In this document: in pieces, positions 11,220 through 23,431 of the stretch | How positions within the stretch are numbered: the stretch's first letter is position 1 | How the letters are laid out: each line of letters starts with the position of its first letter | Assembly: GCF_016808095.1 (NCBI RefSeq) | Contig: NC_068975.1 | Coordinates: forward strand, 17,181,501-17,245,500 | Source of the DNA: Vigna angularis | Taxonomy: Eukaryota; Streptophyta; Magnoliopsida; Fabales; Fabaceae | Direction of reading: 5' to 3' | DNA length: 64,000 nt | The notes under the pieces: generated by a model | Seen by the model: the letters and a program-made list of their open reading frames with translations, nothing else | Told to the model about the DNA's origin: nothing | The model's database searches: none | Program-made: the position numbers and the translations under genes

Positions 11220-14200
11220 GAACCTTCAAACTGTGTTTAGCTGTTGTATATGCAGCCAGAGAATAAGTGAATGCTGTCTTGTATTCCAAAAAAAGCTTGT
11301 TTAATTGTCAGTGTTTTTACAGCACAGAGACCAAACAATTGAACCCTTTAGCCTTTTGTTTAGTAAATTATTCATGTCTGCTCATTTGATCTTGAAAAGA
11401 GTTCTATTCTATCATCATAATACTCTGTTAACTCATGAGTTTGCAGCTAATTTGAAATTCTGAGTTTGTGGATCAAGTCAAGTTCTTTACTTTGTGTGAA
11501 TGATTGAAACTGCACAAATCATAGGCTTTACAGATATACAATTTGGTGTGGTATGATGGTCATATAACCATTTTTCTTTTACCTTGAGAGTAACATCTTA
11601 AATTATTATATTAGTCTCTGACTCTCTCAATCTGAAGTACCTTGAAAGATCACTAGCTTCTGACTTCCAAGTAACTGAGTCATAGGCATTTTTTTATTAC
11701 GGTTGCTGTGAAAACAAAAGGACATTCTAAGACAAAGGTTTGGAAGTTTGTTCTATGGATGATGATTGCTTAGTTGTTTGTGTGTGGTGTTTAGTGCATC
11801 ATTGGTGAATATGTTGTACTGGTGGTGGGGTATTGATGTCCAACTAAAGCAACCAACCAAGCACATCACCGGAAATTGCGCATTCAATGTTGTTTCCTTT
11901 GTTTTTTCAATATTTTTTGGTGATAAAACTGAAAAGGGTGAGAATTTGGGGCCATTGAAGAACCCCTCTTTTAGTAGGATCTGTTTGGGGTAGTTGGGTT
12001 GGATGTGTTCTTTATTGTGAAAGAAGGGGAAATGGGGCCCTCCACAAGCTATGTTCTTATCCAATTCCTTCGAGGTTGGAAGTTGTTATCTAAATTTTGA
12101 AATGGTTCTATAGAGAGTGACCAGCCCCACATGACTTGTGATGCACCACATAAAGTAAAGAAGTGGGCCAAAAAATGTAGATTGGCAACATAGGTTTCAT
12201 TAAGAAACACATCATGTAAATACATCATAGTCTTCTTCTTTTTTCATACTATTAATAGAGGAGGATTACCCACATACACAAGTACAGAATAACTTTGGAA
12301 ATACAAAATTGTGCAATTTTCTTTTTCAGAATTACATATATAGGACAGATTCCAAAAAAATACAAAAATAGACTAGTTATATCAATTTGATAAAAATTAG
12401 TCATGTGAAGTTGATATTGTTCATTTCGGTATCTTTGAAAATAAAATGTATTTTTGGCTAACTATGATAAAGAACCATATTTGGGATAGGTCTATAGGAA
12501 TTGTTTAGAATTTATAGGACTACAAATCACACTTACAAATTGAAGAATCATGTGGGTTACCTTGAGAAAAAAAAATACTAAAACACTTTGTAAAAACATA
12601 TCAGGTTTAGGAACATATAAAAAGGAGACAGATTTAAATTTTGAAGTGGAAGAAAAACTAGAGAAAATAATAAAAATTTTAAAGCTTTGCTTTTGGAAGC
12701 TAACTTTTAATGTGTTTTTTTCCTCAATTCAATAAAAGAAAATATTTGTGATTTCTTTCTTAACCATTAGGTAAGTTTTGTGCAAGCTCGTTCCCAAAGC
12801 TTTATATATATATATATATATGAAAAACACAAAAAACACTCCTAGTTAAGCATTAGATGGAGTTCTTTAAGTTGAAGTAAAATGGGTTCTTATGGAATTT
12901 TTATATGAATTATTTACATAAGAAATTATTATCAAGGTTGCTTAACTAGTAAAAATAAAATTTTGAAGTTGAATGAGAGTTATTGAATAGAGAGATAATA
13001 GGACCCACTAAAAAATAATTTTAGAATTCTGGTTAAGTTTTATCATGAAAGCTTACTTTTTAAAAACATTATGCAATAATAAGGGTCCATTAAAGAAATA
13101 AATTAAGAACTTGCTTCAAATATATTATTCTTCAAAATCTATATAGAAGTAGAAATGCAAAAGTTTAATAAAGTGTTTGTTTCCATATTATTCTCTAACA
13201 AAGAAAAGCAAAAGCGTGATCAAGTATCTATTTTGATATTATTCTCTAATATAGAAACTCAGAAGTGCTAAAAAAGTATTTATATATTATTCTCTAATAT
13301 AGAAACACAAAAGTGTACTAAAGTATCTATTTTTATATTATTCCCTAAGATGTATATAAATAATTATTCGGAAAACTATATTATGATAAAACCATATGAG
13401 ATCACACTTTTGTTTACAATAAAAGGGGTTTTAATTTTGTAACCAATGTTTTGAGGGATTAGTTAGCATTTTCTTTAAAAGAAATACTTTTGGATTACCA
13501 CTGTGTGAAGTATCTACTAGTTAAGATTTAAGAGATTGTTTAATAAAATTAAGTTAGTTTCACTTGAAGGTAAATTATCATTAACTACTCTCTTTAAGTT
13601 AATGATTAAGGAATTAGTAAATAAATGATTGATTAGAAATTATAATGAGATACATTGGTAACATTAAATGTTGTATTTTAATAAAGATGCTCGGTTATTC
13701 TTAACTTTTTTTTTAAGTAATAGATTTTCTATTAAGAGTTTAATATCGACATAAGTATAAATTAATTATACAATCCATCAATTAAAAATTATTGTAAATA
13801 TAGTATTTTTAAATTAATTGTCAGAACAGAAGTTAATAAATTTTTTATATATAATTAAATTACCGTGTGAAAAATGTCAAAAGCACCCTAAAGATAAATG
13901 TAAATAGAATCCTTCCTATTTACCTCTCTATAGAAATAAGAATTAGTTTGGTAAGTTTTCTATTAAAAAAGAATAGTAATTTTATTTAAGAATGATAAAA
14001 AAAAATCAAATCACAGGCCTACTTAATTTTTTATAAATTTAATTATTAATTATAGAGAGTAAGTAGATATTTTATTATACGTATAATTGATTATTTCTAT
14101 AATCGATTTTAATAAGAATTGTTTTCTATTTCAATGATTTTTTTGAAAAATTATTTTAAAATAATTAATTTTTTTAATATAAAATTGAATTAAGATTTTA

Positions 14201-15606
14201 TACAATATATATGAAACTAGAAGAAAAAAATCACCGAAAAATAGTTTTAAATTATAAATTTTCATATTCCTAAAAACAGTTTACCTTTTGGAAGGGGAAA
14301 AAAAACTAAAACTCAATTATGTTGCAACTTTCAATTTGGATAAATATAAGTGGCAAATGAAAAAAAAAATGAACCTGATTGGTTAGCGTAACCATTGACC
14401 AATAGTGAAACTATTTTGAAAATTGCCTTATTTCATAATTGATAAACAATGGATCATTATTTTAAAACCGATCAAATACATTTCACAACAAAAATTGTTT
14501 TAACATTTTTCAAAAATTATTTTGAATTTGTATTCCAATGTAAAATAGTTTTAAGATAAAAAAATTCATATAGATGACATATAAATATAAACTATATATC
14601 TTACTGATTATTAATTTTTAGTAATAAATTATTTTATTAATTTATATTATTTTACATTTTATTTATTATAATATTATATTTTATTTAAAATGTTATGTAA
14701 TATTAATTAACACTATAAACTGAAGAATATGGTTTAACCAATACATCATGGAGTCAATTCAAGGAAAGAACACTTTAGTTGGATAAAATCAAACTTGAGT
14801 TGATACTAAGGATTATGAATTATTATGAATGTTATTAATTTGGATTATGAAATGGGTCAATTTAATTGGATGAATTTGAATGGTGGAGTCAATTTAATTG
14901 TTTTTTGTTGTGTAATAATAATATATGTTAGCAATATGAAAGCATCAAAGCTTTCAATTATGAAGAGTGTCTTCAAAGGAAAAAGAAAGATCCAACTTGA
15001 GACAAAGAATGCTTACTTGGATACCCATGTAAAGTTAGATAAGATAAGACATAATTATCAACTCAACCAATTATTTCACATCAATATGAGCCACTAAGAA
15101 AACTATATATAAGCTATCAAAATCACTGTATAAGGAATATAAAAGTTTTATTTATTTATTTTTAAATATTTTTATATAGATTAGGATATTTTCTTGCCAA
15201 TAATTAAAAAGTAATACATGTAAACGTCCCAACATCAACAATTGATTAAGATTAAAAGCTTGGTTGCAAACAAGATATCTTCCTTTAAACTTCCGTTGTT
15301 GGATAAACATCAACATAGTAAACGTCAAAATTAAATTGATAAAACGTGTCTCACGAATATCTAAATGGGTTTTCGCTTTTATAGGTAAAGATTTTAAGCT
15401 ATTAACTCAAAATTTGTTAAAGATACCACAACAATTAACAATAAGATAGATTTAGAATATATAAATAAATATAAATTGTATTTCAATTTTATAATATTGA
15501 ATTAAACTTAAAATCTATTTTTTAATATATTATTAGAGTTATCAAAAACTTATTTTAACAAGATTTTATTTATTTATTAATATTAACTAAAATTTTAAGT
15601 TTACAT

Positions 15607-15646
<40 letters not shown>

Positions 15647-16193
15647 TGTGTTTACATTTATTTGTCCTTATCGAATCAATTATCTATGTTTCCATTGCGG
15701 TTATGGGTTATATTATTCAATGTTTAAAGTCAAAATCAACCAAAGAATTCTAAGTGAATTGGAACCACTACCTCAACACCGTTTTATGTGATTCATCTAT
15801 GCCATTTTCTTAGTCTAAATTGTCATGAAGTATGCTTTTGTCAACATAAAATGATAATGACATCTTGTTCCTCAATTATAGGAGTACTTATCATTCTTAG
15901 TTAATATAACTTTATGTAAATAAAAAGAAATTAATGAAAACAAAAAGCGTACTTAAAATTCACTTGAAGAATAATAAGATAAGAGAGAAGAGAAATTATG
16001 TTTAAGCATATGTGATTTGTGGTAATGATATGCGTATCATATTTGCTTGAAATTCGATTGAAGATTAAGTTGTCCAAATCAAAATTAAATTGTGGAATTA
16101 GAATCTTGATACTCTTCTTCCTTCCTTGCCTCAAACACTCTGACCAGCCGCACTACACCGTGATTATAGGCTCCTCAGGTCCTCACTCGACCT
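11220..16193. other. Intergenic AT-rich DNA after the small gene
   Basis: The first ~150 bp are probably the 3' UTR of the small gene (AATAAG near 11263). Beyond that no coding region was recognised. Microsatellites lie at about 12802-12822 (TA) and 15610-15643 (AT). Open frames such as 11753-12064, 14825-15097 and 15931-16134 lack any family resemblance. Confidence 0.55.
13120..13355. repeat. Tandem repeat, ~50-bp unit, 4-5 copies
   Basis: The phrase ATATTATTC(T/C)CTAA starts at 13185, 13236, 13284 and 13335, with a weaker copy at 13122. Units share ATAGAAA.(C/T)(A/G)CA(A/G)AAG(T/C)G and AAGTAT(C/T)TAT. Period 48-51 bp with moderate divergence. Confidence 0.7.
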
Positions 16194-16420
16194 GGCTCTT
16201 GATACCAGTTTGATGGAACAGAGTAACAGAGAGAGATAAACCAAGAGAAACGAAAGTAAAAATGAAACTCAATAAATGTTCTGTATTGTATTTCTTGATT
16301 AATAAAATGTACATGTGTTGTGGTTTTATTTCAGAGTACAACTGTCAAAACAGTTTAATAACAGTTGTGCCTTCTTATTTACACATTAATAACCGTCTCA
16401 ATATTCTGACTTTAATTTTA
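16194..16420 (-). mobile_element. LTR-retroelement fragment: primer site and adjoining LTR piece
   Basis: The minus strand reads TGGTATCAAGAGCC at 16207-16194, a good match to the initiator-Met primer site of plant LTR elements (one extra A). Directly upstream on that strand is TCTGTTCCATCA, a plausible LTR end (plus-strand TGATGG at 16211). The left side is a ~60-bp leader-like, GC-richer segment that fades into AT-rich DNA. The outer LTR boundary cannot be set, so the end coordinate is a guess. Confidence 0.5.
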
Positions 16421-17393
16421 CTAAAATAATATTATTATACGACTTTACGAAATCAACTACTTTATAAGAAATCTTTAATATACCCCTCTATACTAAGAAA
16501 TCTATATCACAAAAATGAAATTAAATATTTATATGTAATTTGATAACAGTGATATGATAAACTTCACAAAAAAATAATAAATCGTATTAACACAAACTCT
16601 AATTTTGTTTCAATATTAGGTAAATTTTTTTAACTCTAATTAACATGATATCTTCAACGATGTTAATAATATTAACTCTTTACTCTTGATATAGAAACAA
16701 CTTTAAATTCAAAATTCAGTTATATAATAACTAATGCTTCGTACATGATTGTTTTAAAATTCAGTAATTAGATCATAAATTAACTTAAAATCTGTTTTGT
16801 AAGTTAAACTGTCAAATATTTGTAAATTATATTTGATTAGTTCATAAAAGATCATTTCATCAAATTTTTTAGCAGACTTAATTTTGTTTGTGAATAAAGT
16901 GTTTACAAGGTTGGAAGAGATATAGAAAGAGAAAATAAAAAAGTCTTAATGAATGTCTGGAATATAAGAATATTTGGATATCATTAGTGGACAGGAAAAT
17001 CTTGTATCATAAAGAGGGAAGAGAAAGGCTAAATATTGATTTTTTTTTTCTTCACCTGTTATGATCAATGTAGAATTTTGGAATTTTAATAATTTTAAAT
17101 GAATAATCCTAATTCCTTTTTAAATTCTTACGATGATGTTTTCCCATTAGTTTGCTTACTAATAAACCCCTCCTACCTTCAGTTTTTGGTTTTTAGTACT
17201 CAGTCATCTGCAGGTTTATGACGGCTTTAACGCAAATTTTTAAAAGTCTAAAAGTTACAAAAATGATAAATTTGTAAGAATTTTAAGATGTGAGATTAAG
17301 GTTTTGTCAATAGAAACACTAGTGCATTTGAAATAAACTGAAACGAAAGTTATACATTGATTATGAAAGGTAATTGTATACTCTCTATGAATA
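16421..17393. other. AT-rich DNA without recognised features
   Basis: May include the outer part of the LTR fragment at 16.2 kb. No coding or repeat structure was recognised. Confidence 0.45.
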
Positions 17394-17585
17394 GGTTTAA
17401 TCTTTTGAATGTTCCTATTTTTTGCAATCTTCTCAAATAGATCATCGCATATTATTTGATCTCAATTAGATTCCTATTTTTGTAAAATTGACTCAATTGA
17501 AATTTTGCCGTTAAGTAAACTGGATGACGTTAAAATTTATGTGTGTTGATTTGTTGACTGTGCAATTTGTAATAACGTGGCACAT
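17394..17585 (+). repeat. Left terminal inverted repeat
   Basis: About 192 bp, reverse-complementary to 23742-23937 with scattered substitutions and small indels. It opens GGTTTAATC and its inner end is ACGTGGCACA. Beyond that point the arms diverge. Confidence 0.82.
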
Positions 17586-17597
17586 AGGTCATCTTAG

Positions 17598-17681
17598 ATG
17601 GAAAACCCTCGCCAAAACACTGCTTCTCCTCCTGCCGGTACCCACCGGATGGGGCGCATTAGTAAGCGGAACCTTCTCTGA
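17598..17681 (+). pseudogene. Possible second captured exon fragment next to the left TIR
   Basis: An ATG thirteen bases inside the TIR opens 27 codons (MENPRQNTASPPAGTHRMGR...) before TGA. The segment is clearly GC-richer than its surroundings, which suggests captured coding DNA, but I do not recognise the family. It points inward, opposite to the PB1 fragment. Confidence 0.35.
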
Positions 17682-18108
17682 CATCTTCTACATATGTCCC
17701 TGATTTTACTCATTGTTGTTTCTGTTACATGTATGCATTCAAGGGTTATTATTTCTGATTTGTCTTTTTCCTTCTCCGCATTCTCTTGCCATTAATGAGA
17801 ATATTGATAACTCCATCATTAATGAGAATATTGTTTTTTGGATTAGAACTTGTTTTTTGGATTAGAACCAGGTTGGTGCCCATTATTATTCAAATGGAAA
17901 AATTTTAAACTTTGAGATTTTGAAAAGGGAAAAAAGGTGGAATCTACTACCCAGAAGAATTATATGATTCTTTGACATTAAATCACGTTAAAAAACGCTT
18001 TTAAGGAGAGAAAGGAGGATCCCTGAAATAATTTTGGTGATAATTTCCATCTGGGGTCTTCTCAACGGAATGAGTATGTGATAGAATCGTGAAATTCGGT
18101 GGAATGAT

Positions 18109-18517
18109 TCAAAAGGGGGTTGTAGAGCAATGGAGTGGAGGCTGCAATTGACTAGCAGGCGGAACCTCCTCTTGGATTGACGACCGTAAGGTAGGAGGGA
18201 GAGTGAGAGGAGAAACGGCCTTGTCGAGACCGAAGAGGTAATCGACATTAGAAGGAGTAACGGGAGGGGTTTTGATGGCGTCAAGTTGCGGAGGAATTGA
18301 AGCAGAGTTAAGAGCATCAAGGAAGCGATCACGATCCGAGGAGAACGAGGAATTAGGGTTTGATGAAAGCGTGAAGAGAAAGAGTCTCATCCTACCCGGT
18401 TTGGAAAGGCGATAGAGATGGTCGTACTCGTGCATCATGTTTTCTAGGTCGTCGTCATTGGTAACAGAGATTAGGGCATTGAGGTCTTCGCCAGGGAGTT
18501 GGTACTTGAAGGTGAGG
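18109..18517 (-). pseudogene. PB1-domain gene fragment, C-terminal part
   Basis: The minus frame continues the PB1 domain begun at 23275-23431: FKYQLPGEDLNALISVTNDD, then the DDLENMMHEYD block that holds the acidic OPCA motif (D-x-D-D-L...E-x-D). It runs into a Pro/Ser-rich tail and a stop at 18109. In plants PB1 domains mediate protein-protein heterodimerisation. The fragment ends soon after the domain, much shorter than typical plant PB1 proteins of this type, as expected for a captured piece. The reading frame is kept across the LTR insertion when one copy of the 5-bp duplication is ignored. Confidence 0.85.
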
Positions 18518-19273
18518 TGATGGCAACCCCTTTAGGGACTTCCCATCCAAAGAAGTATCAACTTTACTCTAAGACCAAGAAAGGGAAGTTGAATAAAGGA
18601 CTTAATCTTTTCTTTCTAAGTCTTAGAATGTTCTCTTTAACTAAATACATTTACCTTGTTTTGTAGGTCACTAATAAGAGTGGAAAACCATAGCCAATCA
18701 ACCAAAGAAGCTTGGTGAGCTAAGGGAAGCAAAGGAGGTAAAGAAAGGAAGAAAGGAACTGCTTTTTGGATTGGAAAAGCAAAGCTGATATACAACATAC
18801 AACCAACCAAGCAAACCAGCGTTTCCACTTTCTTTTAAAGCATGTTTTCAATGTTTACTGTATGAAACATGTGGCCAGCTGTATAGCTTCTCCTGCACAC
18901 TTCTTATAGCGCTTCATGTACATTGCTAATATGTCCAGTAGCTTGCTAGGCATGTTTCTCTTCATCTATAAAAGAGATGCCAAATCACTTGTAAATGTAA
19001 CTTGAATTGTATAAAGAAATGTTGTTGAATTGGTTCCAGCCACTTCTTCTTCAAGTTCACTGACTTGTGCCTTCTTAGCACACTTATCTCTAGCTTCCTT
19101 CCCTCTTGGAAGGCCGTCTGAGCTAGAACCTCTACCTACACACTCCAAAACCGCACCAGACAATTCATCAAACACCTTCCGTGCGCCTCCAACTGCATCT
19201 GTGTTTTCCAATTCCGCTGCCACCTCTGGTCCGAGAAGCTGCTCATTCTTGAAGAGTGAAGCTGCTTCCATCA
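18518..19273 (+). repeat. 5' LTR of the non-autonomous element
   Basis: 756 bp, TGAT...ATCA. It contains a TATA box, TATAAAAG, at 18967-18974, which would start transcription toward the interior. A GC-richer segment (about 19035-19270) carries an antisense open frame without convincing homology. Confidence 0.92.
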
Positions 19274-19292
19274 TTTGGCATCAAGAGCCAGA
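19274..19292 (+). other. Primer binding site-like sequence
   Basis: TTTGGCATCAAGAGCC directly follows the left LTR. It resembles the initiator-Met type site TGGTATCAGAGCC with one substitution and one inserted A. Confidence 0.65.
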
Positions 19293-21482
19293 TCTTCCAC
19301 GCAAGTCTCCAAGAGATAAGTCACGTTTTCATTCATCTTTCACTTCCGTCATGTGCTGTTCCAGTTTTGTCACTGTTTGATTTTTTTTCCTCACTTTTGT
19401 GGTTTCATTTCGTGTTTGTTGTGGATGTTTGTGTTCATTCACTGTTCCTTAGTGTTTGTTCTTCATTTTAATCGGTGCACTTTGTTTGTTTGAGTTCAAA
19501 TCAAGCTTTATAAATCAATTTCAGTTTCTATCAAGTCTTGTGCAAATGTTTTTGCCGTTTTCATGCTGTCAAGTGTTTAAATCTGTTCCAACTTTATTTC
19601 TTCGTTGTTGATTGAGTCCAGTGCCTTTGCTAGATATATGTTGATCATATAAGCAATGGCATCATGTCCAGCTTTGATCATTGGAGCTAAAAGCAATGCA
19701 AGCTTTGTTTTCCAATAGCCAACTCTGCACAACAACTCATTTTCTGGTTTAATCTTCTATAATCTGTGTTGGCTAAGTTTTTCTGATTCTGAAGCTTTGC
19801 ACAAGTTGTTTGATGTGTTTAACCAGTTCTCAAATCCTCATAATTCCTGTAAAGTGCATAATTCAAAAAAATGAGTGGTTGAGTTCATCCAAAACTGTTG
19901 GCAACTTCAGCATCAAATATTCAAATCTGTTTTAATCTGTGCAAGCTGTTTCTGTCCAGATTTTTGTCTTTGAACCTTGGTGCATGTTTATTTGAAGTTT
20001 CTAAACATGTTTAAAGTTGTATCAACTCAGATTAACCACTGCTTTGTGAAAATCATATATGAGTTTATTCAAATTTCAATAAAACAGTGTTGTCACAGTA
20101 TTTGTTCAGCTTTGCACCGTGCTGTAATCCTTGCCGTGTTTTAGGCCATTATAAATCTGCTAGTTCACATTTCCAAGCTAGATTTAGTTGCTTAGGACTT
20201 TTCCTACATGTTTCTTGAACCATCCAGCTTTGCTTCCACTGATTTTTTAATTCTGGTCCAGATTTGCTTCAAATTTCTGCATAATTAGCAACTCAACCTG
20301 TGATTTGGAACATCTGACTGTTTCTATGCATTATGAACAATTGAGCAAGTGTATGTTGTCATTTGAAACTTGTGTGCAGTGTTCAAATGGTCATTAAGAA
20401 GCCTATATGCAGATTTCTTCTTTAAACCACCCTATTTTGCTACAAATTTTGCTACAACAGAGGTGATTTGGTGACTCTGGTTGTTTCTGTGCAGTTTAAA
20501 CATATGTGCAAGTGTATTTTACCATTTGAAACCTGTGTGAACTGTTCATTTGGTCACTTTTGAACCATTGTGCAAAATCACTTCCTAAACCATCAATTTT
20601 ACCTAAATTTGGAAGTGCACTAGTGATTTTCTGCTGCAGTATGATTCTTTGTTGTTTCAGTGTTTAAACATCTTTAATTTGATGATACAAAGTTGCCCCA
20701 AACATCAAATTTTGTTTCCAAAAGTGTTTATGCAGAATCACTCATTAATCCATGAAATTTGTTCAATTTTGGGAAGTGAACTAGTGATATTTTGTTGTGG
20801 TTACTTTCTTTGCTGCTTAAGTGATTGCACACATTCAATTTCATAATATAAACTTGCTGGAACTATCAATTGAGCATTAACCACAGCAGCATTCAAGTTG
20901 CTCACTGCTGTTTCCATTTTTCCAGCATTTGTTTCTGGTGCAGTCACAATTTCTTTGTTGTTTGGCATTAGTCATATTCTAATTTTCATTTTTGGATTGG
21001 CAAAAGGTGGGTTTAAGTTTCCAAATACATTTATATGCTTATCCAAGTGTATAGCAATCATAAAAAGCAATTTAAACCCTGCAATCCAGATTTGAAAGGT
21101 CAAAAACCAGAAAACACCAAAACATCATCTCTTTGTGGCATTTCATCAAACAGTTTTGAGTTTTATCAAACAGTTTCGAAGCACACAATTTCATCACTGT
21201 TTTGAGTCTTTTCTTGCTTGTTTAATCTGTTCTAGTGCCTCTCCTAGGTTCCTTTTGTGTCCCTTCTGTTATTCCAAGCTTAAATTCACTTGAATTCAAC
21301 TTGTTTGCCTTCTAATTTGTGCCCAAAATCTGTACTGCGAAAAATAAATTTCTGATGCAGCAGCTGGTTTTTGTTGACTGTTTGGTGTTGGTTTTGGGTG
21401 TTGTGACGAATTGGTGCAGTTGTTTTACCTCAGATTCCTTGCTCCAAGGGGGTAGCATCTTAGGAAGTGGATGAGGTGTTAA
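19293..21482 (+). other. Long non-coding leader of the non-autonomous element
   Basis: About 2.2 kb between the primer site and the gag-like ORF with no coding potential. It is T-rich and contains loosely repeated phrases such as TTTGAAAC(C/T)TGTGTG and CAGTTTTGTTGCAA-like segments. The autonomous gypsy element at 28.8-36.3 kb has a leader of similar length (33322-35590), but I see no strong sequence match. Confidence 0.6.
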
Positions 21483-21506
21483 AAGGGCCACAAGCTTGGA
21501 CTCCAA

Positions 21507-22451
21507 GTGCAGTTTTTTCTTGCATTAACATACCTAGCTTGGGAAAAGGACATTAATGACATGCATCCATTTATTGCTAGAAAAAGTAAACCTGAATCCT
21601 ATTTTCATTCTAGCAATCGTGAATCTTATGTCCTTAGTCTCTACACATCTAGATTTGAAATACAAGTAAGAGAGTGGTGGGATGAGAGACAATATCATGT
21701 TAGGATAGGTAGAAAATCTCCCATTCATAATTGGTCTGAATTAAAATCTTGCATGAGAAAAGAGTTTGTACCTTCAACTATTAAGAGAAACCTCCAATTC
21801 TTGAGAGATTACATTGAAGAAGGAAAAATATTTCTTGAAAGCTTAAATGATAATGGTTTCCTTATTAGAGAACTAGAATTTAAGATTAACCTTAAGGAGC
21901 TGCAAGCTAAGCAAATAGAATTAAAGCTAAAAAGAGATGTTGAGAGACAAGAAAGAGAGAGAGAAGAAGAAGAGAGTAAGGAAAGAGAGACAAGGAAAGA
22001 GGAAAAGAAAAGAAAAGAAGAAAAGAAGAAAGCAGAGGAAAGTAAAGAGAATGAGCTCTTGCTAATGCTGGCAACTCCTACTCTTACCATCACCATGGAA
22101 CCTAAAAGGGAAGGGTTCTCATTCTTTACTTCTTTTCCATTTATTATGCACTCTTCCATTATTCATTTTTCTTTTAAATCAATTGTCATCCCATATTTTG
22201 TGCAATCCTTTTCAAAATATGGCAATTCAAACCTTGAGTTAATGTTACCTTTGTGTAAACAAGTAACTCAAGATAAAAATCCAATAACTTGGGACTATGG
22301 AATTTTCCATTTTTCCAAGCCTAAATTTCTGAAAATCTTTTTCAAAAATACAAGACTTTTCTTTTGTCTTCTTATCTTTGTTTACATCTTCTTCATCATA
22401 CTCATTTTTGCAATCTTTTGTAGATATATTTTTGATCCCGGAGGAACATAA
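21507..22451 (+). CDS. Gag-like protein with charged coiled coil and hydrophobic tail
   Basis: The frame opens at 21483; the first ATG in frame is at 21561 (the GTG at 21507 is an unlikely start). Residues 10-110 correspond to a retrotransposon gag core: LTYLAWEKDINDMH, then YTSRFEIQVREWWDERQY and IHNWSELKSCMRKEFVP. A region of about 80 residues follows, almost purely Glu/Lys/Arg (about 115-185), a likely coiled coil. The C-terminus has a strongly hydrophobic 25-residue stretch near residue 285, possibly membrane-spanning. There is no zinc knuckle. A paralogous ORF lies at 54062-54811. The N-terminal part seen in that copy is missing here, so this ORF is 5'-truncated. Role: presumed capsid-like; the tail's role is unknown. 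Confidence 0.7.
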   Translation: MQFFLALTYLAWEKDINDMHPFIARKSKPESYFHSSNRESYVLSLYTSRFEIQVREWWDERQYHVRIGRKSPIHNWSELKSCMRKEFVPSTIKRNLQFLRDYIEEGKIFLESLNDNGFLIRELEFKINLKELQAKQIELKLKRDVERQEREREEEESKERETRKEEKKRKEEKKKAEESKENELLLMLATPTLTITMEPKREGFSFFTSFPFIMHSSIIHFSFKSIVIPYFVQSFSKYGNSNLELMLPLCKQVTQDKNPITWDYGIFHFSKPKFLKIFFKNTRLFFCLLIFVYIFFIILIFAIFCRYIFDPGGT

Positions 22452-22482
22452 AAACCAAAGTTGTGCTTCTTTCTTTCTTCCC

Positions 22483-22518
22483 GATTTGAGGACAAATCGT
22501 TTTTAAAGAGGGAGGGAA
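22483..22518 (+). promoter_or_regulatory. Hairpin plus polypurine tract before the 3' LTR
   Basis: GATTTGAGGACAAATC (22483-22498) can fold as a 6-bp stem with an AGGA loop, followed by the purine tract AAAGAGGGAGGGAA that primes plus-strand DNA synthesis. The same arrangement occurs at 29541-29576 and 53412-53448, which links the three elements. Confidence 0.75.
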
Positions 22519-23274
22519 TGATGGCAACCCCTTTAGGGACTTCCCATCCAAAGAAGTATCAACTTTACTCTAAGACCAAGAAAGGGAAGTTGAATAAAGG
22601 ACTTAATCTTTTCTTTCTAAGTCTTAGAATGTTCTCTTTAACTAAATACATTTACCTTGTTTTGTAGGTCACTAATAAGAGTGGAAAACCATAGCCAATC
22701 AACCAAAGAAGCTTGGTGAGCTAAGGGAAGCAAAGGAGGTAAAGAAAGGAAGAAAGGAACTGCTTTTTGGATTGGAAAAGCAAAGCTGATATACAGCATA
22801 CGGCCAACCAAGCAAACCAGCGTTTCCACTTTCTTTTAAAGCATGTTTTCAATGTTTACCGTATGGAACATGTGGCCAGCTGTATAGCTTCTCCTGCACA
22901 CTTCTTATAGAGATTCATGTACATTGCTAATATGTCCAGTAGCTTGCTAGGCACGTTTCTCTTCATCTATAAAAGAGATGCCAAATCACTTGTAAATGTA
23001 ACTTGAATTGTATAAAGAAATGTTGTTGAATTGGTTCCAGCCACTTCTTCTTCAAGTTCACTGACTTGTGCCTTCTTAGCACACTTATCTCTAGCTTCCT
23101 TCCCTCTTGGAAGGCCGTCTGAGCTAGAACCTCTACCTACACACTCCAAAACCGCACCAGACAATTCATCAAACACCTTCCGTGCGCCTCCAACTGCATC
23201 TGTGTTTTCCAATTCCGCTGCCACCTCTGGTCCGAGAAGCTGCTCATTCTTGAAGAGTGAAGCTGCTTCCATCA
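22519..23274 (+). repeat. 3' LTR of the non-autonomous element
   Basis: 756 bp, about 99% identical to the left LTR by eye. TATAAAAG at 22968-22975 could drive read-out transcription into the Mutator-like element, antisense to the PB1 fragment. Confidence 0.92.
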
Positions 23275-23431
23275 TGAGGTCTTGCGGCGTGGCGTCATAG
23301 AGAGTCGCGATCTTGGAAAGGAAAGCAGGAAACTTGATGGCGCGGTTGACGGCGAGGATCTTGGTGTCGCCGCCGACGTAGGAAAGCTGGTTGTCATGGG
23401 TTCGAGGTTGGATCTTGTCGCCGTAGCTGCA
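23275..23431 (-). pseudogene. PB1-domain gene fragment, N-terminal part
   Basis: The minus frame begins with the PB1 signature of plant proteins, CSYG followed by a lysine and a PR.HD block, then LSYVGGDTKILAV and KFPAFLSKIATLYDA. The CSYG-K start contains the conserved basic residue of type II PB1 domains. It joins in frame with 18517-18109. Upstream, where the native N-terminus should be, lies the 16-bp minisatellite. The frame also runs on into the inserted LTR, creating an accidental 237-codon chimeric ORF (22967-23680). Confidence 0.87.

Larger units (their letters stand above)
18518..23274 (+). mobile_element. Non-autonomous LTR retrotransposon, 4757 bp, TSD TGAGG
   Basis: Two 756-bp LTRs (18518-19273 and 22519-23274) begin TGATGGCAAC and end TTCCATCA, flanked by the perfect 5-bp duplication TGAGG (18513-18517 and 23275-23279). 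Comparing them by eye I count about eight differences, so the insertion is young. A primer-like site follows the left LTR and a purine tract precedes the right one. The interior holds only a gag-like ORF; no protease, RT, RNase H or integrase is present, so it must depend on another element. It lies inside the PB1 fragment of the Mutator-like element. Confidence 0.93.

Noticed and set aside
17988..18332. Alternative minus frame beside the PB1 fragment
   Set aside because: The PB1 homology is in the 18109-18438 frame; this one is a Leu/Ser-rich shadow.
18966..19274. 102-codon minus ORF in the LTR with an ARKVFDEL phrase like PPR proteins
   Set aside because: A single short phrase without the 35-residue PPR pattern, and it is antisense LTR sequence present in both LTRs.
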